Below are positions 1 through 6,287 of a stretch of DNA of 8,131 nt, one piece after another. The notes beneath the pieces are model-generated. The model worked only from the letters and a program-made list of their open reading frames with translations. It was not told where the DNA came from and made no database searches. Each line of letters starts with the position of its first letter. Within the stretch, counting starts at the first letter, position 1. The translations under genes were made by a program, and so were the position numbers. Source of the DNA: Gammaproteobacteria bacterium (GTDB lineage: Bacteria > Pseudomonadota > Gammaproteobacteria > Natronospirales > REEB76); the NCBI GenBank assembly GCA_027317045.1, contig DAHVFI010000032.1:1-8131 (forward strand), read 5' to 3'.

Positions 1-481
1 ATCCGGAGTGCAAAGCCTGCTCGACTACGATGTCACCTTCATAGGCGAACGCAAGGATAATCAGAACTGCCTGCGCATCAGGATAGTGATCCCGGTGACC
101 AGCCTATGCCCCTGCTCCAAGGAGATTTCCGATTACGGCGCACACAACCAGCGTTCTCACGTGACGGTGAACTGCAAGACCCACGGCTTTATCTGGCTGG
201 AGGAATTGATCGATGTAGTGGAAAGGGAAGCTTCCTCGGAACTGTTTGGCCTGCTGAAGCGTCCCGACGAGAAGTATGTTACCGAGCGCGCCTATGACAA
301 TCCCAAGTTCGTGGAGGACATGGTGCGCGACATTGCCATGAAACTGAATACCGATGAGCGTATCCGTGCCTACAGCGTGGAATCCGAGAATTTCGAATCC
401 ATCCATAACCATTCGGCTTATGCCATGGTGGAGCGGGACAAGGACGCGGAACCCAGAAACGCGGTGGCCATGTCCAAGTAA
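1..481 (+). CDS. folE2: GTP cyclohydrolase FolE2, 5'-truncated by the window edge
   Basis: FolE2 (GTP cyclohydrolase IB) converts GTP to 7,8-dihydroneopterin triphosphate, the entry step of folate (and in some bacteria queuosine) synthesis. It can work without zinc, unlike FolE. The reading frame is open from base 2 and ends at TAA 479-481. About 160 residues are visible, so roughly the first 100 residues of a normal FolE2 lie outside the window; the GTG at 8 is an internal valine, not a start. Visible family signatures are SLCPCSKEIS followed by YGAHNQRS (bases about 101-157), holding the conserved active-site Cys and His, and ESIHNHSAYA near the C-terminus (bases about 395-424). The reading frame is intact to a natural end. 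It converges on the kinase gene with only 9 bases between the two stop codons. Family assignment is very secure. Confidence 0.96.
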   Translation, partial: SGVQSLLDYDVTFIGERKDNQNCLRIRIVIPVTSLCPCSKEISDYGAHNQRSHVTVNCKTHGFIWLEELIDVVEREASSELFGLLKRPDEKYVTERAYDNPKFVEDMVRDIAMKLNTDERIRAYSVESENFESIHNHSAYAMVERDKDAEPRNAVAMSK

Positions 482-490
482 ACTGCGGCC

Positions 491-1795
491 TCAGGATTCA
501 GCGGAGCTGGCGGATTTCGACGTAGCGTCCGTTTTGCGCTCACCACGGGTCAACCGCTCAATGAGCGTCTTGAGAAACATCTTGTGGAAGCGCAACTGGC
601 ATTGCAACGAAACCTGATCGATGAGCGTTGAATTCACGCGCAGCACGTTCATGGTGGTTCGAGCCGTAATGCCAGCGAGACTGCGGCCCTGTTCCAGATA
701 AGGGGCCTCACCGAAACAATCCCCTTCCCCCAAAATGCCGATGCTCCTGTCGCCGCGGCGCACCTCGGCACCGCCCAATACGACGATGATGTAACAATCA
801 TCGAGCTCGCCTTCCACCAAGATATGTTCGCCCGGGCCGTAACTTTGCCAGCGGCTGGCATGCAGCACTTCATAAATCTCCGGATAACTGAAATCCTCGA
901 AGAAGCGCAGTCTGCGCAGGATATTGAAGCGTTCCTGTTCCGCCATTTCCTCGGACAGCTGATCGAGGGTGCGTACCGCGCGCATCAGATCGGTGGCAAA
1001 TTCCAGGCCGTTGCGGTATCGCCGCGCCGGATCCTTTTCCAAGGCTTTGCACACGATCTCTTCCAGTACTCCCGGCACATCGGAGCGCAGACGATGCACC
1101 GGCGGCGGGGTGGCATAGACGATCTGGTGCACGAGGCGTGAAAGATTATCCCCGTAGAACGGCCGCTTGCCGGTCAGCAGCTCGTACATCACCACGCCCA
1201 GGGAGTACAGGTCGGTCTGCACGGTGGAGGGTTGCTGGCGCATCTGTTCGGGCGCCATGTAGCTGGGCGAACCTACCAGCCCCTTGAGTTGTCCCTCCTC
1301 GTTGCCTGCCATGTGGGCCACGCCAAAATCCACGATGCGCACATCGCCTTCTACGGTCATGAGAATGTTGCCGGGCTTGATATCACGATGCACCAGCCCC
1401 TTGCGATGGGCGTAATCCAGGGCCTTGGCGCACTTGAACACGACTTCCACCACCTTGCGCACCGGCAGCAGGTTGTCGGCGCGACAGAAGATCGTGAGCG
1501 GTTGTGCAGCGCGCACGTACTCCATCACCACGTAGCAATGGTCCGCATCCTCACCGGCATCGAAGATGGGCAGAATGTTGGGATGGTTCATCTTGCCAAC
1601 GAGGTAGGCCTCGTTGAAGAACAACTTGCGCCGTGTACGGGTTTCCTTTTCGGTGGCATCACCGTCGAAGTTGTAGAGCTTGATGGCCACGTCCCGACCC
1701 AGGAACGAATCGTGACAAAGATAGACCGTACCGGTGGCACCGCGCCCCAGTTCCCGGGTGATGACGAACTTGCCAAGCTTGGCAGGGGCGTTCAT
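491..1795 (-). CDS. Ser/Thr protein kinase with C-terminal cyclic-nucleotide-binding domain
   Basis: A 434-residue soluble protein with no signal peptide or membrane segment. Residues about 9-275 form a complete Hanks-type kinase: glycine loop GRGATGTVYL (17-26), VAIK lysine K39, helix-C glutamate E62, HRDIKPGN (136-143, an RD kinase), DFG (156-158), APE (181-183) and the DLYSLG helix-F motif. A helical, acidic linker (about 276-297) leads to a CNBD (about 298-415) with a phosphate-binding-cassette-like stretch holding F361-G362-E363 and R371-S372, the positions that normally contact ribose and phosphate. A short polar, Ser-rich tail follows. Catalytic residues look intact, so it should phosphorylate Ser/Thr. 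Control by cAMP or cGMP is inferred; ligand and substrates are unknown. The ATG at 1793-1795 is preceded by GGAG 6 bases upstream. It lies 72 bases downstream of pgpA with its own candidate promoter. Confidence 0.92.
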   Translation of the reverse strand: MNAPAKLGKFVITRELGRGATGTVYLCHDSFLGRDVAIKLYNFDGDATEKETRTRRKLFFNEAYLVGKMNHPNILPIFDAGEDADHCYVVMEYVRAAQPLTIFCRADNLLPVRKVVEVVFKCAKALDYAHRKGLVHRDIKPGNILMTVEGDVRIVDFGVAHMAGNEEGQLKGLVGSPSYMAPEQMRQQPSTVQTDLYSLGVVMYELLTGKRPFYGDNLSRLVHQIVYATPPPVHRLRSDVPGVLEEIVCKALEKDPARRYRNGLEFATDLMRAVRTLDQLSEEMAEQERFNILRRLRFFEDFSYPEIYEVLHASRWQSYGPGEHILVEGELDDCYIIVVLGGAEVRRGDRSIGILGEGDCFGEAPYLEQGRSLAGITARTTMNVLRVNSTLIDQVSLQCQLRFHKMFLKTLIERLTRGERKTDATSKSASSAES

Positions 1796-1821
1796 GGAGG
1801 CTCCGTCTGACGTGTGTGGAC

Positions 1822-1850
1822 CTTTTACAGCCCCGGCCGGAGGATGTCCA
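1822..1850 (-). promoter_or_regulatory. Candidate sigma-70 promoter for the kinase gene
   Basis: On the minus strand a -35-like TGGACA (plus coordinates 1845-1850; 5 of 6 to consensus) and a -10-like TAAAAG (1822-1827; 4 of 6) are separated by exactly 17 bases. The predicted start of transcription near 1815 would leave a leader of about 20 bases before the kinase ATG. The 72-base pgpA-kinase gap is otherwise featureless, with no obvious terminator. This is a motif match only; read-through from pgpA is also possible. Confidence 0.35.
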
Positions 1851-1867
1851 GTGTATGCATGCCGTTA

Positions 1868-2362
1868 TCAGGCTCGGGCCATTTTCATAATCAGTGTCAC
1901 TATATATATGATGAGTGCAGCGGGAACCGCGGCCACCACATCGTCCAGCATGATACCCAGACCGCCATGGAGGTTGCGATCGAACCAGCGAATGGGCCAG
2001 GGTTTGAGGATATCGAAGAAACGGAACAGCGCGAACCCCAGAACCACCCACGGCCACCCATGAGGCGCGAATGCCATGGTGGCGAGAAAACCCACAACCT
2101 CGTCCCAATTGACGGCGCCTGGATCCTCCATACCCAGTTTCCTGGCGCTATAGCCGCAGATGTATATCCCAGCCAGAAAGAGCAGCAGGGTGATAAGCAG
2201 ATACGCCCAACGAGGCACCGGCATCAGCAGCAGATAGATGAGGACTCCCACCAAAGTACCGATGGTTCCGGGCGCTTTCGGAGACAGACCGCTGCCGAAC
2301 CCATAGGCCAACAGATGAATTGGATTGCTGAAGACTTGGCGTGCACTCAGTTGCTTTTGCAT
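1868..2362 (-). CDS. pgpA: Phosphatidylglycerophosphatase A
   Basis: PgpA removes the phosphate from phosphatidylglycerophosphate to give phosphatidylglycerol at the inner membrane. The 164-residue length matches the family. Diagnostic stretches are SNPIHLLAYGFGSGLSPKAPGT (residues 12-33, the SGLSP/PGT region), NWDEVVG (85-91), and FFDILKPWPIRWFDRN (115-130) followed by HGGLGIMLDD (132-141), all close to E. coli PgpA. Hydrophobic segments at about 38-48, 52-70, 104-115 and 141-158 fit an integral membrane protein. It starts 10 bases after the thiL stop in the same direction. The Shine-Dalgarno is weak, so it probably depends on coupling to thiL. It is the usual last gene of the ribH-nusB-thiL-pgpA run; here the kinase gene follows. 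Confidence 0.95.
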   Translation of the reverse strand: MQKQLSARQVFSNPIHLLAYGFGSGLSPKAPGTIGTLVGVLIYLLLMPVPRWAYLLITLLLFLAGIYICGYSARKLGMEDPGAVNWDEVVGFLATMAFAPHGWPWVVLGFALFRFFDILKPWPIRWFDRNLHGGLGIMLDDVVAAVPAALIIYIVTLIMKMARA

Positions 2363-2372
2363 GTATTGGTTT

Positions 2373-3326
2373 CTAAAAGTGTTGGTAACCGGTGAACGTC
2401 AATGGCCGGTCCGTGCCGTCGGCCCGGACGCAGCGCAATATTTTGGCGGTGGTGATTTCGCCTATGCGCGTTACACTGCTATCGAATTCATGCGCATGCG
2501 CGCTCAGCATCGGCACTCGCGCTGCGGGGACGGTAAAGCACAGTTCATAGTCATCTCCACCGGTGAGCGCCAGGTTCACGGCCTGTTCCCGGGCGCAGTG
2601 CGCCAGCAGCCACTGCGAAAGCGGCAGTTCGTCCACCGACAGGCGCGCTCCCACGCCGCCGGCTTGCAGAATATGGCCCAGATCCGTCGCCAGTCCGTCC
2701 GACATATCGATGGCGGCACTGGCGATACCGCGCAGCGCCAAACCCGCCCGGATGCGTGGCTCCGGATAACAGAACTGCCGTACCCCGGGATTGACAGGCG
2801 TGTTCATGCCGTGCGACTGCAGGTCTTGCAGACCCAGGGCAGCGTCGCCCAACCAGCCGGTCACGTAGATCTGATCACCTGCCTGCGCACCTGAACGCAG
2901 TAATCCCTTGCCGCTGGGCACCAAGCCATGAACGGTGACCGTGATGTTCAGGGGACCGTGCGCCAGGTTTCCACCCACCAGAACCAAACGGTAACGCTGC
3001 GCAAGTTCAAAGAACCCGCGCGCGAATTCCTGGAGCCAGCCGTCATCCGCCTGCGGCAGAGTCAGCGCCAACAACGCCCATGCGGGTTCCGCGCCCATGG
3101 CAGCCAAGTCGCTCAAATTGACCGCCAGCGCCCGATGCCCCACAGCCGCGGCCGGCATGTGCTGCGGGAAATGCACGCCCGCCACCAGTGAATCCACCGA
3201 AGCAACCATTTCCATCCCGGGCGGCACGTGCAGGATGGCGGCATCGTCGCCTATGCCTAGGGAAACATCATCCCGATGGATGACTTGATTGGTAAAATAC
3301 CGTTGGACGATCTCAAATTCGTGCAT
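2373..3326 (-). CDS. thiL: Thiamine-monophosphate kinase
   Basis: ThiL phosphorylates thiamine monophosphate with ATP to give thiamine diphosphate, the last step of cofactor synthesis. I chose the ATG at 3324-3326 (317 residues), which gives the usual MHEFEIVQRYF start and sits 4 bases after the nusB stop. An upstream in-frame start at 3401 would overlap nusB by 71 bases and add an atypical N-terminus. PurM/ThiL-type motifs are GIGDDAA (24-30), SVDSLVAG (43-50), NLSDLAAMGA (70-79), IDMSDGL (206-212) and GGDDYELCF (256-264). The usual GGDTTRG loop reads GGNLAHG here (118-124), replacing an Asp and Thr near the nucleotide/Mg site; all other acidic motifs remain. No clear Shine-Dalgarno is visible, so translation is probably coupled to nusB. 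Confidence 0.95.
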   Translation of the reverse strand: MHEFEIVQRYFTNQVIHRDDVSLGIGDDAAILHVPPGMEMVASVDSLVAGVHFPQHMPAAAVGHRALAVNLSDLAAMGAEPAWALLALTLPQADDGWLQEFARGFFELAQRYRLVLVGGNLAHGPLNITVTVHGLVPSGKGLLRSGAQAGDQIYVTGWLGDAALGLQDLQSHGMNTPVNPGVRQFCYPEPRIRAGLALRGIASAAIDMSDGLATDLGHILQAGGVGARLSVDELPLSQWLLAHCAREQAVNLALTGGDDYELCFTVPAARVPMLSAHAHEFDSSVTRIGEITTAKILRCVRADGTDRPLTFTGYQHF

Positions 3327-3330
3327 GCGA

Positions 3331-3789
3331 TCAACCGGCGCCAATACCCAGCCCCCGCTCAACGGCCCGCAATCCGGACGCAGTCCGGTCCAATACCGCA
3401 TTGATATATTTGTGGCTGTCTTCCGCGCCGAATTTCCTGGCCAGTTCCACCGCCTCGTTGAGCACTACGCGATACGGCACATCCGGGCGCGCGCTCAGTT
3501 CATACGTGCTTAGCAGCAATATGGCGCGTTCAATGGGATCCAGTTGCGTCGGCGGACGATCCAGATAAGGCGAAAAGACAGCGGCCAATTTATCGCTGCT
3601 GGCGATGGTGCCACGCAAGAGCTCCTCGAAATAGTCCGTATCGGCATCCTTGGTATTCTGGCTAGCGTACAACTGGGCAATGATGTCAGCGGGTAACGCG
3701 CCGGAAAGTTGCCACTGATAAAGTCCCTGCAGGATCAGCCGCCTGGCACGTGCGCGCGCTCGTGCGTTGTGTTTGGAGCTTGCGACCAT
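3331..3789 (-). CDS. nusB: Transcription antitermination factor NusB
   Basis: NusB binds boxA RNA together with ribosomal protein S10 (NusE) and supports antitermination of rRNA operons. The 152-residue protein begins with an Arg-rich segment (residues 10-17), typical of the RNA-binding N-terminus, and then LILQGLYQWQLSG (18-30). The C-terminal half has the family signature: DPIERAILLLSTYEL (84-98), DVPYRVVLNEAVELARKFG (103-121) and AEDSHKYINAVLD (122-134). Its ATG at 3787-3789 lies 3 bases after the ribH stop, and thiL begins 4 bases after its own stop, so it is tightly co-transcribed and probably translationally coupled. A Gly-rich C-terminal extension of about 15 residues after the conserved core is not diagnostic. 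Confidence 0.96.
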   Translation of the reverse strand: MVASSKHNARARARARRLILQGLYQWQLSGALPADIIAQLYASQNTKDADTDYFEELLRGTIASSDKLAAVFSPYLDRPPTQLDPIERAILLLSTYELSARPDVPYRVVLNEAVELARKFGAEDSHKYINAVLDRTASGLRAVERGLGIGAG

Positions 3790-3792
3790 GGC

Positions 3793-4269
3793 TCAGCCAA
3801 GTTTCCGGAACAGATTGGCCATTTCCAGTGCCGCCAGGGCCGCATCCGCGCCCTTGTTGCCGGCGCTGCCGCCGGCGCGTGCCAACGCCTGCTCGGCAGT
3901 GTCGCAGGTGAGCACGCCAAAAGCCACCGGCACTCCGGTTTCCAGCGCTACCTGGGAAACACCGCGGGCGCATTCACCCGCCACATAATCGAAATGCGGT
4001 GTCTCGCCACGGATGACCGCACCCAACGCGATGACCGCGTCCTGCCCGCCGCCGGCAGCCAGCTGTTTCACCGCCGCAGGGATTTCAAATGCACCCGGCA
4101 CCCGCACCAGTGTCAGATCCTCATCCCGCACGCCCTGAGCATGCAGGGTTTCCAAAGCCCCGCTCACCAACTTGTCCACCACAAAGGCATTGAAGCGTGC
4201 CGCCACGATAGCCACGCGTGCGCCGCTGGCGGCGGTTTCGCCCTCGATAATTCCGGGATGAGTGCCCAT
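3793..4269 (-). CDS. ribH: 6,7-dimethyl-8-ribityllumazine synthase
   Basis: RibH condenses 5-amino-6-ribitylaminouracil with 3,4-dihydroxy-2-butanone 4-phosphate (made by RibB) to give lumazine, the substrate of riboflavin synthase (RibE); all three are in this window. The 158 residues match the family length. Active-site motifs in order: ARFNAF (24-29), VPGAFEIP (57-64), GAVIRGETPHFDYV (83-96, with the catalytic-type His92), FGVLT (117-121), an Arg at 131 in the phosphate-binding region, and NKG (138-140). The ATG is at 4267-4269; the Shine-Dalgarno is weak. It opens the ribH-nusB-thiL-pgpA run and is separated from the upstream TolB/TPR gene by 145 bases, which hold a possible promoter. Confidence 0.97.
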   Translation of the reverse strand: MGTHPGIIEGETAASGARVAIVAARFNAFVVDKLVSGALETLHAQGVRDEDLTLVRVPGAFEIPAAVKQLAAGGGQDAVIALGAVIRGETPHFDYVAGECARGVSQVALETGVPVAFGVLTCDTAEQALARAGGSAGNKGADAALAALEMANLFRKLG

Positions 4270-4414
4270 ACTAAAGAACCGGTTGGAATCCGTGCGTATT
4301 CTAACCGAGAGCTGCCGCGTTGCACGACGCGTCAGTGGAAATGCTTGGTGAAGGGCCCCGCCGGTTCACCTGTGCGCGGGCACTCTCCTGCCGTGCAAGC
4401 ATGGGCCAAGAACG
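4270..4414 (-). promoter_or_regulatory. Intergenic region upstream of ribH with a possible -10 element
   Basis: This 145-base gap separates the TolB/TPR gene stop from ribH, both on the minus strand. A TAGAAT hexamer (plus coordinates 4298-4303, 5 of 6 to the sigma-70 -10) would place a transcript start about 20 bases before the ribH ATG. The best -35 match at a proper distance is poor (GTGCAA, 3 of 6). No hairpin with a T-run that would make a clear terminator is seen on the minus strand. A short palindrome AACCGGTT lies at 4277-4284. The assignment as a promoter region is tentative. Confidence 0.3.
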
Positions 4415-6175
4415 TCAGTTGAGTGTGGTGGTGGTATAGCGCCGGGCGATCCTCTCGAAACTTGGATTACCGTGCAGTATTTGAAAATTGGGATTGATGG
4501 CAAGATCAGTGCAGGCTTCCGGGGCGGCGGCGCATAAAGATTCAAGAAGCCGCAGGGCGGTATGCTCCTGCCCCAGGGCAAGCTGCAATTGGATGAGATC
4601 ATATTGCTGGTTGGGGCTTAGCTTTGCCGCCGGCAGGTGCGCGAGGGTATCCATGGCCTGGGCACGCAGGGCAGGATCGAGCAGGGATTGATAGGTCAGT
4701 TTTCCCGCGGCCGCCAGTTGCTTATCAAGCGCTGTGGCCGGCCTTACCAGATCAAATGCCGACACCATTTCCGGATAATGCCGCAACTGCTGGTTGACAA
4801 AGGCCAGATTAAACGCGCCATCAATATTATCCGGCGTCAACTGCAGCATAGCCAATATGGGCGCCAGTGCCTGGAGATAGTCGTGATGATTTACATAGTC
4901 CGATGCCAGGTTGTTCTGAGCTATGGCGCTGCGCGGATCCAATTGCGCAGCAACCTGATCTTGGGCTAAGGCTTGTGTATGCGGCAGGATAAGCGCGTAA
5001 TCCATGTGCGCCGTGGCATCGCTTGGGTCAAGCGCGAGTGCGCGCTGATAGGCAGTTCTCGCTTCAGAAAGATGTTTGGTGTCGGCGTACACATCACCTA
5101 ACGCGGTCAGTGCCGGGACGTTGTTGGGATCGTGTGCCAGCGCCTTATGCGCTGCTAGGGTTGCCCGGATAAGCGCCGTTTTGAATGGTAAGTTACTCAC
5201 CTGATTCAGCACAATGTACACGTGCGCCAGCCGGCCCCAGGCATCGGCATAACCAGGATCGAGTGCCAAAGCCTGTTTGAAATACTGTTTTGCTGTTTTC
5301 AGACCTGCGGCTGAATAGAGGTCGGCTGCCGCCCGGCCCTTGAGGTAGAAATCATAGGCTTGAGGGTTAACGCTCCGCCCTACCAGAACAATCGCAAGCC
5401 GGGTTCCAAGCGCGTTTGCAATGGCGCCTGAAATCTGGTCCTGCACCGAGAAGATGTATTTGAGCTGCTCATCGTAATGGTCAGACCAGAGTTGGTAGCC
5501 GCTGACGGTGTTCACTAGCTCCACCATCACCCGTATCCGGTCCCCCTGCCGTAGAATACTGCCGTGCAGAAGGTTGGCAACATTGAGTGCTTTGCCGATG
5601 GCGGCCACGCTCTGCTGGGTATTGCGATAAGTGGAAGCGGTGTCCCAGGCGATCACCCGTAACGCCGGATTCTCGCCGAGCGCATCGGTCAAGTCCTGGG
5701 TGATACCGTCGCTGAAATACTGCAGTTTGGGATCGCTGTTCAAGTTCGTGAATGGCAGCACCACGAGGGTGCCGGCGGGAGGTTGAAAGGCAGCGGGAGA
5801 CGGAACGACTTCCACGAGCACATGCTGCTCGGAATACTTCCACATGAACCAAGCGGAGATCACCACTAGCACCAGCATCGCGGCCGAAAGCACAGCACCC
5901 AGTTTCCAGCGCAGTCGCTGCCAGTGGTTGTATTTTTCAGGATCGCGCGGCTTGATCAGCATCCAGGCTAGCAGCACCACGACCGGAAACCCCAGCAGCA
6001 GTATCACAATCAGCACTCGTACGGCACTTTGTGAAAGACCGAAGTCGGTGAACACGCTGCTAGAAAGCTGGATGAGCACCCATGCGAAGATCACATATAC
6101 CACCACTACCCGGTAGAGGTGGTGTTGCTTGAAGCGAGCGAGAAATCCCTGCTGATTTTGCTCGATGGTTGCCAC
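4415..6175 (-). CDS. Membrane protein with TolB/FlgO-like domain and TPR repeats
   Basis: From the GTG at 6173-6175 the product is 586 residues. I chose it because GAGG lies 5 bases upstream and no ATG is nearby; a TTG at 6202 would add 9 residues but lacks a well-placed Shine-Dalgarno. Residues about 21-43, 52-74 and 94-112 are hydrophobic membrane segments, the first two in the arrangement common to proteobacterial proteins of this type. Residues about 136-253 resemble the TolB-N/FlgO-like domain (LVVLPFTNLNSD, then YFSDGITQDLTDAL), usually seen after CadC-type or adenylate cyclase effector domains. From about 270 come TPR-like repeats (for example LSEARTAYQRALALDPSD). No DNA-binding, kinase or cyclase domain is present, so a scaffold or sensor role is only inferred. 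It interrupts the usual ribB-ribH neighbourhood. Confidence 0.85.
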   Translation of the reverse strand: MATIEQNQQGFLARFKQHHLYRVVVVYVIFAWVLIQLSSSVFTDFGLSQSAVRVLIVILLLGFPVVVLLAWMLIKPRDPEKYNHWQRLRWKLGAVLSAAMLVLVVISAWFMWKYSEQHVLVEVVPSPAAFQPPAGTLVVLPFTNLNSDPKLQYFSDGITQDLTDALGENPALRVIAWDTASTYRNTQQSVAAIGKALNVANLLHGSILRQGDRIRVMVELVNTVSGYQLWSDHYDEQLKYIFSVQDQISGAIANALGTRLAIVLVGRSVNPQAYDFYLKGRAAADLYSAAGLKTAKQYFKQALALDPGYADAWGRLAHVYIVLNQVSNLPFKTALIRATLAAHKALAHDPNNVPALTALGDVYADTKHLSEARTAYQRALALDPSDATAHMDYALILPHTQALAQDQVAAQLDPRSAIAQNNLASDYVNHHDYLQALAPILAMLQLTPDNIDGAFNLAFVNQQLRHYPEMVSAFDLVRPATALDKQLAAAGKLTYQSLLDPALRAQAMDTLAHLPAAKLSPNQQYDLIQLQLALGQEHTALRLLESLCAAAPEACTDLAINPNFQILHGNPSFERIARRYTTTTLN

Positions 6176-6185
6176 AGCGCCCTCA
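6176..6185 (-). promoter_or_regulatory. Ribosome binding site deciding the GTG start of the TolB/TPR gene
   Basis: On the minus strand GAGG followed by GCGCT precedes the GTG at 6175, giving a Shine-Dalgarno with 5-base spacing. The competing TTG at 6202 has its nearest GGAG about 14 bases upstream, too far to be good. The GAG of this site belongs to the downstream arm of the 10-bp inverted repeat at 6182-6248. Confidence 0.55.
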
Positions 6186-6248
6186 GGGCAGATGCCAGGC
6201 AATGATTATGCGCTATCTCCCCAGGCCCGATTGCGCTGCTGCCCTGAG
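6182..6248. repeat. Perfect 10-bp inverted repeat in the TolB/TPR gene leader
   Basis: CTCAGGGCAG at 6182-6191 and its exact reverse complement CTGCCCTGAG at 6239-6248 are separated by 47 bases, all inside the 112-base gap between ribB and the TolB/TPR gene. In a minus-strand transcript the downstream arm runs into the Shine-Dalgarno of the gene (GAGG, half inside the arm). It could be an RNA stem that masks the ribosome binding site, a protein-binding dyad, or chance. No T-run follows, so a simple terminator is unlikely. Confidence 0.5.
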
Positions 6249-6287
6249 CCCCGCAAGCTTGCCGTCACAATCACCCCTTGGCTTTAG

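Noticed and set aside
1232..1810. Plus-strand open frame of 192 codons opposite the kinase domain
   Set aside because: It mirrors the kinase codons and has no family motif; the kinase on the other strand is complete.
2325..2894. Plus-strand open frame of 189 codons opposite pgpA and thiL
   Set aside because: It is antisense to two conserved genes with no motif of its own.
3327..3401. Upstream start for thiL at 3401
   Set aside because: It would overlap nusB by 71 bases and add 25 atypical residues; ThiL proteins normally begin near the MHEFEIV start at 3326.
4341..4402. 7-bp inverted repeats in the gap between the TolB/TPR gene and ribH (for example ATGCTTG at 4341-4347 with CAAGCAT at 4396-4402)
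   Set aside because: Short arms with a long loop and no T-run; this is expected by chance and is not a supported terminator.
3709..4422. Plus-strand open frame of about 237 codons across nusB, ribH and the gap upstream of ribH
   Set aside because: It lies antisense to two conserved genes and shows no recognisable domain.
6176..6202. TTG start at 6202 for the TolB/TPR gene
   Set aside because: No well-spaced Shine-Dalgarno precedes it, whereas the GTG at 6175 has GAGG 5 bases upstream.
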